Assembly: GCA_934481385.1 (NCBI GenBank)
Contig: CAKSPD010000006.1
Span: forward strand, 61,482 to 125,481
Source of the DNA: an uncultured Oscillospiraceae bacterium
Lineage (GTDB): Bacteria; Bacillota; Clostridia; Oscillospirales; Ruminococcaceae
Direction: 5' to 3'
DNA: 64,000 bases
The stretch's first letter is position 1; the number at the start of each line of letters is the position of its first letter. Below the pieces are notes generated by a model. That model worked only from the letters and a program-made list of their open reading frames with translations. It did no database searches and was not told the origin of the DNA. A program made the position numbers and the translations under genes. Below, piece by piece: positions 25,480 through 35,117 of the stretch.

Positions 25480-27186
25480 ATGAAAAAATTCAGAAAAATA
25501 TGTGTCATGACATCTGCCTTGATAATGGCTTTAAATCTTAACATTCCGGCAGTATCAGCAGTTGAACTCCAGATTTCCTCGGTTTCAACTGAAAAAACTG
25601 CTGTTGATTATCAACAGCAGGCATCAACACTTATGGGAGCATTGGACTATATCGACAAAATAGGCGGAGGAAATATTTCTCTTGATACCTCTGCAAGCTT
25701 TACTGACAGCAACGGAAATGAATTTGCACCTGTTGTTAAAACACAGTTTTCAACTACATCTGATTTGCGTAGCTTTATGGAATCCTCACTCACAAAGAAA
25801 TTCATAAATTACAGATATTCAGGTATTCTTGATACTGATGACCCAAGCTATATTGACTATAAAGGTAAACTTTACGGAAAGGTAACTGCAAAAGGCTGTG
25901 GATTTGAGTGGACTTCAAAAGCTCCAGAAATTAAAAACATCACTGATACTTCATTTGATATAATTGCAGAATATGACAACTATGGAACTACTGATTATAT
26001 GACTCTCAATGTAGTTCTTGAAAACGGTCTGTGGAAAATAAATTCAATTTCAGAGGTTGACTATAATCAGAAAGCATTAACACTTATGGGTGCATTGGAC
26101 TATATCGACAAAATAGGCGGAGGAAATATTTCTCTCGATACCTCTGCAAGCTTTACTGACAGCAACGGAAATGAATTTGCACCTGTTGTTAAAACACAGT
26201 TTTCAACTACATCTGATTTGCGTAGCTTTATGGAATCCTCACTCACAAAGAAATTCATAAATTACAGATATTCAGGTATTCTTGATACTGATGACCCAAG
26301 CTATATTGACTATAAAGGTAAACTTTACGGAAAGGTAACTGCAAAAGGCTGTGGATTTGAATGGACTTCAAAAACTCCTGAAATCAAGAATATAACTGAT
26401 ACTTCATTTGATATAATTGCAGAATATGACAACTATGGAACTACTGATTATATGACTCTCAATGTTGTTCTTGAAAGCGGTCTGTGGAAAATCAATTCAA
26501 TAGAAAAAGAATCAGATTATACAACAAGAGCAAATGAACTTCTCACAGCTCTGAATGATATTGAATATCTCGGCGGAAGCTTTGTTGATTTTGATATGTC
26601 AACAGCTTTTACAGATAAAAACGGCAATGAATTTGCACAGGTTGTGAAATCAGCATTTACAAGCACTGCAACAGTAAAGGCATTTATGCAGGCTAATCTC
26701 ACTGACAAAATGATTTCAGAACGCTATTCAGGAATAATCGGAACTGATGACCCACGCTATATCGATTATAAAGGCGTACTTTACGGAAAAACTTCTGCAA
26801 GAGGCTGTGGTTTTGCATGGAGTACAAAAGCTCCTGAAATTAAAAATATCACCGGTACTTCATTTGATATAGTTGCGGAATATGACAACTATGGAACTAC
26901 TGATTATATGACTCTTAATGTAGTTCTTGAAAACGGTTTGTGGAAAATAAACAGATTATCTGAAGGTTCAGCAAGTAATAAAATTGCAGGCGATGCAAAC
27001 AATGACGGAAAAGTTGATGTTGCTGATGTTGTTGCAGTTGCCTCATATGTTTCAAATCCGAAAAAAAATAAACTCACTGAACAGGGTATTATAAACGGTG
27101 ATGTTCACAATTCCGGAAACGGTCTTAATGCAAATGATGCACTTGCTGTTCAGCAGTATCTTGCAAACATCATAACAAAATTCTGA
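25480..27186 (+). CDS. secreted protein with three tandem domains and a dockerin
   Basis: 568 residues from the ATG at 25480, with AAAGGAAG before it. The signal peptide (about 1-27) ends VSA. Three units of about 151 residues follow (25603-26055, 26056-26511, 26512-26964), each running from an MGALDYIDKIGG-like helix to NVVLENGLWKIN. The last 70 residues are a dockerin with GDANNDGKVDVADVVAV and a weaker second loop (GDVHNSGNGLNANDALAV). The units recall the IseA/YoeB DL-endopeptidase-inhibitor fold, but this is a tentative likeness. No catalytic motif is seen, so binding or inhibition is more likely than hydrolysis. It is the third gene behind an ECF sigma factor, presumably its output. Confidence 0.8.
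   Translation: MKKFRKICVMTSALIMALNLNIPAVSAVELQISSVSTEKTAVDYQQQASTLMGALDYIDKIGGGNISLDTSASFTDSNGNEFAPVVKTQFSTTSDLRSFMESSLTKKFINYRYSGILDTDDPSYIDYKGKLYGKVTAKGCGFEWTSKAPEIKNITDTSFDIIAEYDNYGTTDYMTLNVVLENGLWKINSISEVDYNQKALTLMGALDYIDKIGGGNISLDTSASFTDSNGNEFAPVVKTQFSTTSDLRSFMESSLTKKFINYRYSGILDTDDPSYIDYKGKLYGKVTAKGCGFEWTSKTPEIKNITDTSFDIIAEYDNYGTTDYMTLNVVLESGLWKINSIEKESDYTTRANELLTALNDIEYLGGSFVDFDMSTAFTDKNGNEFAQVVKSAFTSTATVKAFMQANLTDKMISERYSGIIGTDDPRYIDYKGVLYGKTSARGCGFAWSTKAPEIKNITGTSFDIVAEYDNYGTTDYMTLNVVLENGLWKINRLSEGSASNKIAGDANNDGKVDVADVVAVASYVSNPKKNKLTEQGIINGDVHNSGNGLNANDALAVQQYLANIITKF
25603..26964 (+). repeat. three direct repeats of about 453 bases within the dockerin gene
   Basis: Units start at 25603, 26056 and 26512. 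Units 1 and 2 differ by only about two bases over roughly 280 bases of their first half. Unit 3 is diverged in its first half, yet the stretch coding for EYDNYGTTDYMTLNVVLE is almost the same in all three. This points to a recent duplication of unit 1/2 and local gene conversion. Confidence 0.92.
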
Positions 27187-27253
27187 TAAAAATTTTTTAT
27201 ATTTCCTCCTCTCTTAGTTTAATAAAAAGGCTGTCGCATTCCCAAACAACAAA

Positions 27254-27285
27254 AAAACACTTCTGTTAAAAAACAGAAGTGTTTT
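27254..27285. terminator. bidirectional terminator between the dockerin gene and the capsule cluster
   Basis: AAAACACTTCTGTT pairs with AACAGAAGTGTTTT around AAAA, with A-rich and T-rich flanks. It separates convergent transcription units. Confidence 0.92.
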
Positions 27286-27291
27286 TTATTA

Positions 27292-27753
27292 TTATTTCAA
27301 TTTAAATTTAAATGCTTCACCTGATGTGTACATAACAGTATCAGGTTCAACACGTCCTCTTACAACACAGCCTGCACCTATTACAGCACCACTGCATATA
27401 TAAGCACCTTTAAGTATGGTTACATTTCCGCCTATCCAGACATTATCCTCTATAACAATTGGTTTTGTTATAAACTTATGCATAAAATCACTGTCTATAT
27501 AATTATGGTCATTGTCAAATATAAGTACATTAGGGCCGAATATAACATTATTTCCTATTGTAACTGATTCCCTGCATGTAAGAACACAGTTATTATTAAA
27601 AAAGACATTTCTGCCGATTTTAAGTTTTGCATTTTCTCTTACTCTTATACAGCAGTTGGAATTTAAAACAAGATTTCCTTCATATACAAATTTTGCACTT
27701 TTACTGACAGAAACACATTTTTTTATTCTTAATTTTTTTATAAGCTTTGACAT
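27292..27753 (-). CDS. hexapeptide-repeat acyltransferase (surface polysaccharide)
   Basis: 153 residues from the ATG at 27753, which has TTGGAG nine bases upstream (the frame opens at a TTG at 27768). Left-handed beta-helix repeats run from about 25 to 145, including IGNNVIFGPNVLIFDNDH and VWIGGNVTILKGAYI, the pattern of the maltose/galactoside O-acetyltransferase and WcaF groups. The active His is in FDNDHNY. It probably O-acetylates a sugar of the repeat unit made by this cluster. It is the last gene of the minus-strand polysaccharide operon, directly after the flippase gene. Confidence 0.85.
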   Translation of the reverse strand: MSKLIKKLRIKKCVSVSKSAKFVYEGNLVLNSNCCIRVRENAKLKIGRNVFFNNNCVLTCRESVTIGNNVIFGPNVLIFDNDHNYIDSDFMHKFITKPIVIEDNVWIGGNVTILKGAYICSGAVIGAGCVVRGRVEPDTVMYTSGEAFKFKLK

Positions 27754-27768
27754 TTGTAATTTCTCCAA

Positions 27769-29217
27769 TCAGTTTTTATGTTTTCTGAATTTTTTAGGAA
27801 TAACATTAAGCAGATATTTAGTCTGCTTTAACAGAATCAAAAGAATAAAATAAACAACAGCTATTGCTATAAACTTTATTATTGCTGATACAATAAGAGA
27901 ACTGATATTTATAACTGAATTGAGAACAAATGATTCAGCAATAAGTACCGCAAGAATTATCATATCGGGAATATACATCTTCAGAAAATCAGCAAATCTG
28001 TATTCAAATCCCTTTATTATAAGAAATCCGAATTCAATAAAGAATTTTGCAATCAGTCCTACTGTAACACATACTGCAACAGTTTCAATCGTTCCGATAA
28101 CACAGCCGAGTATAATCATTGAAACTGTTACAATCATCTGTACTATACCTGCATTAAACATAAGCTTTGTTTTTCCAAGGCTCTGGAATATTGAACCTGC
28201 TGTTGATGATACTATCTGAGAGAATACAGAAAGGCTTAAAATCTTAAAGCACATAACAGCTTTTTCCCACTGATTTCCGTACATAATCAAAACAATTTCA
28301 CGTGAGGCACAGAAACAGAAAGCAGATATGAATATACCGATTAAAGATAAAAGCTTTGTAATATGTATGTATTTGTCATAGATATATTTCTTGTCATTCT
28401 GATGGTCTGATAGAATAGGGTGAAGAACAGGAGATATAACGAATGTTAAATTCTGTATAGGATAAAGCATAAGTGTATAGCCCTTGCTGTAATATGCTAA
28501 ATTTTCATCACCTTTAAGCTTTCCTATAAGTATATTGTCAAGATTTCTTGAAAAGTAGTTCACAATATTATATGCAAACTGATATTTGCTGAAATTTTTG
28601 ACCTTGTTTATACTTTCCTTGTTATATTTAAATCTGAATTTAAGATGAACACCTTTAAGATTCCAGATGAAAATTATAAATGAAGATGTTACAGACTGAA
28701 AAACAAGTGCATAGTATTTGAATCCTAAAAATGCAAGCAGAATTGTTACTCCGCCTGTTATAAGAGTAGTGACTATATTTCTTACTGCAACTGTTATAAA
28801 TCTCTTGTTTTTCATAAGTATAGCATTCGGAATCATATTCAGAGTGTTGAACAATACTGAAACTGAAAGTATAGTGCATATCGAAAGATAAACATTATTC
28901 TTATAAAAAACAGAAATCGGAACAGAAAGTATACAGAAAAATACTGCAAGCATTATTCCCTGATAACAGGAATATGAAAATATATCATTTACTTCATCAT
29001 CAGTAAGTTCCTTGTTCTGAACAACAGCACTTCCCAGTCCCATATCAGCAAGAATATTGAAAAAGGACGTAAAAACTGTAACTATGGCAACAACTCCATA
29101 GTCATTAGGTGAAAGCAGACGTGACAAAACTGCTGTAAATACAAGGTTCATCAAAACTTTTCCGTATTTTGAAACAGCGTTTATCATTGTCGCTTTTTTA
29201 ATTGATACTTCTGCCAT
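27769..29217 (-). CDS. polysaccharide flippase (Wzx/MOP superfamily)
   Basis: 482-residue integral membrane protein with about 14 hydrophobic helices. The N-terminal block AVLSRLLSPNDYGVVAI and ADMGLGSAVVQ is typical of WzxC-like lipopolysaccharide/exopolysaccharide translocases. It would move undecaprenyl-linked repeat units across the membrane. It overlaps the polymerase gene upstream (shared ATG/TAA region at 29217) and is followed by the acyltransferase gene. Confidence 0.9.
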   Translation of the reverse strand: MAEVSIKKATMINAVSKYGKVLMNLVFTAVLSRLLSPNDYGVVAIVTVFTSFFNILADMGLGSAVVQNKELTDDEVNDIFSYSCYQGIMLAVFFCILSVPISVFYKNNVYLSICTILSVSVLFNTLNMIPNAILMKNKRFITVAVRNIVTTLITGGVTILLAFLGFKYYALVFQSVTSSFIIFIWNLKGVHLKFRFKYNKESINKVKNFSKYQFAYNIVNYFSRNLDNILIGKLKGDENLAYYSKGYTLMLYPIQNLTFVISPVLHPILSDHQNDKKYIYDKYIHITKLLSLIGIFISAFCFCASREIVLIMYGNQWEKAVMCFKILSLSVFSQIVSSTAGSIFQSLGKTKLMFNAGIVQMIVTVSMIILGCVIGTIETVAVCVTVGLIAKFFIEFGFLIIKGFEYRFADFLKMYIPDMIILAVLIAESFVLNSVINISSLIVSAIIKFIAIAVVYFILLILLKQTKYLLNVIPKKFRKHKN

Positions 29218-30425
29218 TATACCTTACCTTTCCTTGAATACAGTTTCAGTCTGTTTTTAAGGTTTTCAACAAAAACAAGCCGTCTGTATCTTTTTCCTGA
29301 TATATAATTGGAATTAAGCAGTTCCTTTGTAAACAGTATCAGGGTGAAATTATTGACTACATTATAGCCTCCTGTTTCTATAATCAGAGTCAGTGAAAAA
29401 TAGAATGATGCAAGCAGAAGTCCGAATTTTCTACTCTGAATAGAATACTTGTTTCCAAGCACCGAAACCAGAATAAAAAACGCAAATATCAGTATGCCGT
29501 ATTCAACAGCAAGTCTGACATATCCCATATCAAAAATCTGAGCCTGTACACCAAGCTGTTTAGCTCTTTCGGTACTGATTGTAGTTATCTTGCTTCCGAA
29601 AAGAGAAAAACCATGTTTCATATAAAAATGGTGAGCCCAGTAAAGTCGTGTTGAAAGCAGTTTATCCAGCATTCTAAGCAAAGAGTTGCTTTTTGTATAG
29701 ATAACTGCAAGGAAACAGCACCCTGCTGATATAAAAACAGGGAATAATGATATAAGCTTATAATGCTTTCTGATAAATTTATTCACACGAGCGTTTCTTA
29801 CAAAGAACAACAGAACAAAAGTCAGTCCCATTGCAATAATGGAAGTTCTGCTGATTCCGATTTTATAAAGGCAAAACAGTGACACAAAAAATACAACTGC
29901 ATGTTTCCAGTTTATTTTATCATAAAAAAGCATAATAAATTCAGCAAATATTGAGCCTATAAGCATTCCGAATATATTTACATGAACAAATCCGAATGAA
30001 TATTTTTCATATCCGCTTATTTCGACTCTGACATTTTCAATTATTCCCATACTTACTGAAAACAGAACAAATAGTACAAGAACAATTCTCAGTATAAAAT
30101 CATACCTCACAAATTTTTCAGCCTTGATATTATCTTTTGCAGAAAGAGCAAAAAGAATAACCATAAGAATTTGTTGCGAATTCGATTTCACAGATGACAA
30201 GGCAAAAATCCCCACAGAAATGATTATGGCAAATATCGACCTGAAACTATATTTTTCTATAAATACTACTGATACCATAAGAAGCAACACAGTAGATGCC
30301 TTTACAAGAGAATCAATAGTATTATAATTAACCATATTTTTATAACTGCTGTCATTTATTACAATATAATAAGCAAGATAAAGAGTCCACGCAAGATAGA
30401 AAAAAAACATATTAAACTTTTTCAT
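29217..30425 (-). CDS. O-antigen/capsule polymerase, Wzy-like
   Basis: 402 residues, with about 11 hydrophobic helices and one larger outer loop (about 255-300). There are no soluble domains. Sequence conservation in this class is low; the call rests on topology, the central loop with YWAHHFYMKHG, and the place between a glycosyltransferase and Wzx. It would join repeat units outside the membrane. It overlaps the glycosyltransferase stop by 14 bases. Confidence 0.75.
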   Translation of the reverse strand: MKKFNMFFFYLAWTLYLAYYIVINDSSYKNMVNYNTIDSLVKASTVLLLMVSVVFIEKYSFRSIFAIIISVGIFALSSVKSNSQQILMVILFALSAKDNIKAEKFVRYDFILRIVLVLFVLFSVSMGIIENVRVEISGYEKYSFGFVHVNIFGMLIGSIFAEFIMLFYDKINWKHAVVFFVSLFCLYKIGISRTSIIAMGLTFVLLFFVRNARVNKFIRKHYKLISLFPVFISAGCCFLAVIYTKSNSLLRMLDKLLSTRLYWAHHFYMKHGFSLFGSKITTISTERAKQLGVQAQIFDMGYVRLAVEYGILIFAFFILVSVLGNKYSIQSRKFGLLLASFYFSLTLIIETGGYNVVNNFTLILFTKELLNSNYISGKRYRRLVFVENLKNRLKLYSRKGKV

Positions 30426-31638
30426 TTTTTTTCACCTTATTTATAAGAATCTGATAAACGTCCTCGAAACTGTCAATCTGACGTTCTATGCTGTATATTC
30501 CTATATTATTTTTTATATTTTCAAAGCTTGATTTAATTTTATCCCTGTTGCAGTATTCTTTCATAACTCTTGCAAGTTCAGAATTATTTCCGTTTTTATA
30601 AACAGTACCGGCTTTAGTATTGCTTATAATTTCAGGCATTCCCCCGCAGTCAGAAACAATTACAGGAAGTGCATGCATATTCGCCTCAATAACAACTCTG
30701 CCAAAAGGTTCAGGCCACATTGAAGGAACTACTGCAACATCACATTCATCATAAACTTTTCCGAGCTGTTCATTATCAAGCTTTCCATGAACAATTATTC
30801 TGCTGTTCTTTTCGGACTCTTTTTTTACATAGTCAAGCAAAGCACCGCCACCGCATATATGAAGTTCAGTATTTTCCATATCAAGCTGATTGAATGATTC
30901 TATAAGATGAACTATGCCTTTTATCTCAACAAGTCTTCCTGCAAAGAAGAATTTGAAAAAATCAGAATTTCTTTGTTTTTTAATTTCAATTATTTCTGAA
31001 AGCCTGTCATTGTCAATCTGAACGCTGTTGAAGATACATTTTTTCACAACTGCATTTTTGAAATTATTGTTGATAAGAGATGTACTCAAAGTGTAATTTG
31101 ACGGAGAAGTCACACCTGAAACAAACTGACTTGTATATTTAACATATGTTCTATGCATTTTCACAACAGCTTTATTATCCTTGTGTCCATAAGTAAAAGG
31201 TGAGATTATAGCTGTATCCCTGATAGTATGTACAACAGGAATATTTTTGCTGTGAGCTGTTTTCCAGATAAGCGTTGACATTCCATATGTTGAATTGGTG
31301 TGTATAACATCAGGTTTGAATTTATCAAGAAACTCATCAAAGCATTTCAGTGTTTTTTTATTGTAATAGCATATAAGTTTCTGTTTTATTTTTTCTGCCT
31401 TACTGAGTCCTTTTTTATCATAGCTGAATCCGTATAAATTAAAGTTTCCGGAATCGTGGCGGAATACTTTAACTCCGTTGTATTTTTCGATACTCGGCTT
31501 TGATTCCTTTGAATCTATGCAGAAAATACCGACTTCGTGACCTCTTTTTACAAGATTTTCAGCCAAAAGCTTAACACTCTGTTCTGCACCGCCCTGCATA
31601 TTGGGGTAATAAAAAGTATTGACTATTAAAATTTTCAT
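30412..31638 (-). CDS. glycosyltransferase family 4
   Basis: 408-residue GT-B enzyme of the capsule cluster. The N-terminal Rossmann domain has NTFYYPNMQGGAEQSVKLLAE, the loop that binds the acceptor. The C-terminal domain has FFAGRLVEIKGIVHLI and the donor-site EX7E pattern in PEPFGRVVIEANMHALPVI. The sugar donor is not readable. GGAGCT precedes the ATG; 18 bases after the pyruvyltransferase-family gene. Confidence 0.88.
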   Translation of the reverse strand: MKILIVNTFYYPNMQGGAEQSVKLLAENLVKRGHEVGIFCIDSKESKPSIEKYNGVKVFRHDSGNFNLYGFSYDKKGLSKAEKIKQKLICYYNKKTLKCFDEFLDKFKPDVIHTNSTYGMSTLIWKTAHSKNIPVVHTIRDTAIISPFTYGHKDNKAVVKMHRTYVKYTSQFVSGVTSPSNYTLSTSLINNNFKNAVVKKCIFNSVQIDNDRLSEIIEIKKQRNSDFFKFFFAGRLVEIKGIVHLIESFNQLDMENTELHICGGGALLDYVKKESEKNSRIIVHGKLDNEQLGKVYDECDVAVVPSMWPEPFGRVVIEANMHALPVIVSDCGGMPEIISNTKAGTVYKNGNNSELARVMKEYCNRDKIKSSFENIKNNIGIYSIERQIDSFEDVYQILINKVKKNEKV

Positions 31639-31656
31639 TTTTCAGCTCCGCTTTAA

Positions 31657-32778
31657 TTACTTTTCCAAAGATTTTTTCAGATAATCATATGATTTCTGTC
31701 TGCTTTCTGCCATTATGGAATCAACCTTTTTCCAGTCGGCAGGCTTTACGGCTGATATATCCTCAAAGCTTTTTACTATTCTGTTATTAAGTCCGTTTTC
31801 GGACATAAGTGAAATAAGTCTTTGCATCTGAGCTTTTCCCTTTTTAGGAAAAACATAAAATTCCTTATGATAAATTATACTGAAAACAGATGCATGGAAA
31901 GAATCAGTAATAACATAATCTGCATTTCTTATATAACTTATAAAATCTTCGGGAGAAGCGTCCCATATTTTTTTATCACCGAATCTGAAATCATATTTTT
32001 CTATATGTTCTGCCTCAAGAAAAGGAAACGTTACAATTTCAAGATTTTTTTCCTTTGCAAATTTCTCAACATATTTTCTTGGCGATTTATCGCATCTCAG
32101 AAAATAAACAAACACATAAGGCTTGCAGTTACTGAATTTTTTTGATATATTATCCCATACAGATTTTTTCACAAGAAGTGTAGGGTCTACTACCTTTACA
32201 CATTTCTGATGTTCATCAAGTATACTGTTCAGAAGTTTTGTACCGCTTAATTCACGGCATGATATTCCGCAGAAATCCGAAAGATTTTTTCTTATTATTT
32301 TCTGTTCATCTTCTGAAAGCTTTTCAACTCCTATACTGGGAGCATAGGCAATTTTTTTCTTGGATTTTTCAGCAAAATTCAGCCAGTAAAAACTGTCAGT
32401 AGCTGTAAGATTAGGATTCCATATCTGGTCACTTCCGCATATAAAAGCATCATAAATCTTATTTGTTTCAGAAATATTCTGAGAATTGTAACTCTTTTTG
32501 GAAACTTTAAGATTTTTACTTATAAAGTTCTGCATTGCAGAAGTACGTTTTTTAAGGTTAGGAAACATAAACCTCCAGAAAGTACGCTTTAGTGTATTCG
32601 CAAATCCAATCTGCCTGATTTTTCTGAAAAAATTCTTTGCATTTGCAGGATTCTTGTCATACTGTGAAATTATTTCATAATCGACATCATCAAATTCATC
32701 AAGAACTTTTTGCAGAGCATAAGCCTGAAGAATTGAACCGTAATTATTTCTCCACCATGTAATTATACCTGTTTTCAT
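31657..32778 (-). CDS. polysaccharide pyruvyl transferase family protein (first copy)
   Basis: 373 residues from the ATG at 32778, which has AAGGGTGAT upstream (an ATG three codons earlier overlaps the previous stop). The CsaB/WcaK-like fold is shown by ITWWRNNYGSILQAYALQ, FICGSDQIWNPN, and VITDSFHASVFSIIYHK near residue 300. Members add pyruvate ketals to sugars from phosphoenolpyruvate, though many in capsule clusters are untested. A second, related copy lies at 35118; two in one cluster suggest either two substituted sugars or a different reaction. Confidence 0.85.
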   Translation of the reverse strand: MKTGIITWWRNNYGSILQAYALQKVLDEFDDVDYEIISQYDKNPANAKNFFRKIRQIGFANTLKRTFWRFMFPNLKKRTSAMQNFISKNLKVSKKSYNSQNISETNKIYDAFICGSDQIWNPNLTATDSFYWLNFAEKSKKKIAYAPSIGVEKLSEDEQKIIRKNLSDFCGISCRELSGTKLLNSILDEHQKCVKVVDPTLLVKKSVWDNISKKFSNCKPYVFVYFLRCDKSPRKYVEKFAKEKNLEIVTFPFLEAEHIEKYDFRFGDKKIWDASPEDFISYIRNADYVITDSFHASVFSIIYHKEFYVFPKKGKAQMQRLISLMSENGLNNRIVKSFEDISAVKPADWKKVDSIMAESRQKSYDYLKKSLEK

Positions 32779-32783
32779 AAAAA

Positions 32784-33881
32784 TCACCCTTTAAGAAATT
32801 CTGTATAATAATTGCGTAAAACTTCTGCACTTCTGGTAATATCATATCCCGCATCAGCAATTTTCATGTTATTATACTCACAGCATTTTTTTCTGTCAAT
32901 ATCAGGCAGTTTCCTGTTCAGAGCTTCTATCTGATTTACCCATTTAGCTGTACTTTGAATGCTTATATATTTCATTTTTCCCGTAAGATTTGCCTCAACT
33001 GCAACCTTATCAGATACAAGACATGGCAGTCCGGCACTCTGTGCCTCAACAAGTACAACGGGCAGTCCTTCATAGAGGGACGGCAGAACAAAAATATCCA
33101 TAGCCTGCATATAACTGCATACATCAGGAGTTTTTCCAAGAAATATAACATTTTCAGAAATACCGAGATTTTTTACCTGAGCTTTTATCTGTTCCATAAG
33201 CTCACCGTCACTGATAAGAAGAAGTATATAATCAGGATTTTTTTTCAGAAGTTCAGCAAACATATTTATAAGAAAAACATGATTTTTCTGTTCAATAAAA
33301 TTTCCGACATGACCTATAAGCGTCCTGTTTCCGACACCAAGTTTCTTTCTGTATTCATTTCTGACAGATTCATTGAACATATATTTTTTTGTTTCAATTC
33401 CGTTTTTAAGTTCTGTAAAATCATCTTTACCAAAAAGCCATTTTCCGGCGTCCTGACCGCAGGCGAAACCATGTGTATAGCATTTTCTGAAAATCGGATT
33501 AAGTATCTTATGCAAAAGAATATGATTGCATGTTGTATTATGCGAATGTACTATTCTTACAGGAACTTTTGCAAGCACAGCAGGCAATACATCTATCATC
33601 ATCATAGAACTGTTTCCATGAATATGAACTATATCATATTTTCCGTTTTTAAGCAGTTTATAAAGCGAAGTGAAATATTTAAACGGATTTCCGTTTCTGT
33701 TCAGAAAATAAACTTTTGAACCGTTTGAATCAAATTCATTCTTATATTCCCTGCTTATTTCATTAGGAACAACAATATCTATTTTCATACCGGTTTTATC
33801 CATATTTCTGTAATAATTCAGAATTACAGACGTAATTCCGTTAAATCTGAATCTTACAGTAGAAATTATCAAAACTTTCAA
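32784..33881 (-). CDS. glycosyltransferase family 4 (second)
   Basis: 365-residue GT-B enzyme. TTG start with AAGGGG upstream. The N-terminal domain includes VRFRFNGITSVILNYYRNM and HIHGNSSMMMID; the C-terminal donor domain has GHVGNFIEQKNHVFLI and LPSLYEGLPVVLVEAQSAGLP, the EX7E motif of GT4. It resembles capsule glycosyltransferases of the EpsF type. Donor and acceptor are unknown. It sits 12 bases after the Fe-S protein gene and overlaps the following start. Confidence 0.88.
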   Translation of the reverse strand: MKVLIISTVRFRFNGITSVILNYYRNMDKTGMKIDIVVPNEISREYKNEFDSNGSKVYFLNRNGNPFKYFTSLYKLLKNGKYDIVHIHGNSSMMMIDVLPAVLAKVPVRIVHSHNTTCNHILLHKILNPIFRKCYTHGFACGQDAGKWLFGKDDFTELKNGIETKKYMFNESVRNEYRKKLGVGNRTLIGHVGNFIEQKNHVFLINMFAELLKKNPDYILLLISDGELMEQIKAQVKNLGISENVIFLGKTPDVCSYMQAMDIFVLPSLYEGLPVVLVEAQSAGLPCLVSDKVAVEANLTGKMKYISIQSTAKWVNQIEALNRKLPDIDRKKCCEYNNMKIADAGYDITRSAEVLRNYYTEFLKG

Positions 33882-33892
33882 AATGCTACCCC

Positions 33893-35083
33893 TTACTTCA
33901 GAATTTTTTTAAGCTGTCTTTTAACTCCGTTAGGAATAAGACTTTTAATATAACCGGTATATTTTTTCATTCCGATATTTTTATTAAAACGGGCTTCAAC
34001 AGCCTCCCAGCCTGATTCAGCATAAAGCTGAAGAATTTCTTCTCTTTTCGGATTATATTTGCTTGGCCTTTTGAGCTGTTGATTTCCTCTTGATGCCTTT
34101 TCAAAGGAAGATTCATAAATCTGAAACAGTTTTTTGTTTTCTTCAACAATATCAATACCTTTCTGAGTATTGGCAATTATCACAGAAACTCCCTTTGATT
34201 CATTTATTCCGTTTTTTCCGAGAATTTCGGGGTGTTCTTTCTGTATGCCCCAGAAATCTCCTATTGTAATATCACCTGTTCTGTTTCCGCAGGCATATTT
34301 GCATGTATAACAGTTTTTTCTCATTATAAGGCTTTTGGCAAAATAGTAAAAATAGGATTCAGATGTTTCAAAGAGCTTATATTTCTTACCGTTTTCTGAT
34401 ATGGCACTTCCGTTTTTACCCCAGCCTATACTCTTATCCCTAAACGAAAAATTTCTGACAGAAATCTTTTTTCTTTTTTCCAGAGAGGAAATATAATCCT
34501 TAAAAACAGCATTTGAAGGAACGCCATGGCAGATTAAATCAACAGTAACAAGATTATCATAATTTTTTCCAAGATATGCTTTAAGTCCTGCAACCTGACA
34601 TGGACAGCCTGAAAAAAGAACCTTTTCACCATTCAGAAGTTTTTTCTTTATATCTCTGAAAACGAGTCCTGTACTGCTCTGAGTATATTTTGAACCCTGA
34701 AGTTTTTTTAATTTTTCAGAATTATCTGCAATAATATGATTAAGATTAAAACTGCTGTCGAAAGCTGCTCCGACTGCACAGCCACCATTTTTTACAATCT
34801 GATTTGCGATAGTATAAAAAACTCCGCCCGATGCAGATTTCTCAAGACTTTTTTTGTTTTCTGAAACAGCAACCCATGTTTTAAGAGGTTTATTTGTTTC
34901 GGAAATGTTCTGATATGCACATACTTTCCGGCACATCTGACAGTCTATACATTTTTCGGAATCAACCGACGGAAAAAGAAATCCATATTTGTCTTTCTTC
35001 ATAGTAATTGCATTTTTCGGGCATATATTGACACATGCTCCGCATGCACAGCAATCCTCTTTTTTATTATATAATTTCTCCAC
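33893..35083 (-). CDS. Fe-S protein of the coenzyme F420 hydrogenase/dehydrogenase beta-subunit family
   Basis: 396 residues from a GTG with TTGGAG eight bases upstream. The N-terminus carries two 4Fe-4S ferredoxin clusters (CCACGACVNICP and CIDCQMCRKVC). The body is the FrhB-type domain with a conserved CPCQVAGLKAYLG and further Cys (CYTCKYACGNR) that bind another cluster. Members in capsule clusters almost always stand next to pyruvyl-transferase-family genes, as here, and may reduce or remodel a sugar or its substituent; the actual reaction is unknown. F420 itself is not expected in this organism. Confidence 0.85.
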   Translation of the reverse strand: MEKLYNKKEDCCACGACVNICPKNAITMKKDKYGFLFPSVDSEKCIDCQMCRKVCAYQNISETNKPLKTWVAVSENKKSLEKSASGGVFYTIANQIVKNGGCAVGAAFDSSFNLNHIIADNSEKLKKLQGSKYTQSSTGLVFRDIKKKLLNGEKVLFSGCPCQVAGLKAYLGKNYDNLVTVDLICHGVPSNAVFKDYISSLEKRKKISVRNFSFRDKSIGWGKNGSAISENGKKYKLFETSESYFYYFAKSLIMRKNCYTCKYACGNRTGDITIGDFWGIQKEHPEILGKNGINESKGVSVIIANTQKGIDIVEENKKLFQIYESSFEKASRGNQQLKRPSKYNPKREEILQLYAESGWEAVEARFNKNIGMKKYTGYIKSLIPNGVKRQLKKILK

Positions 35084-35117
35084 GTTTTCTACTCCAAAAG
35101 GCTGTCGGATACTGAAA

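Noticed and set aside
32955-33719. 254-codon plus-strand open frame opposite the second glycosyltransferase
   Set aside because: Shadow of an AT-rich minus-strand gene whose GT4 motifs are clear; composition is Phe/Ile/Lys-rich with no family pattern.
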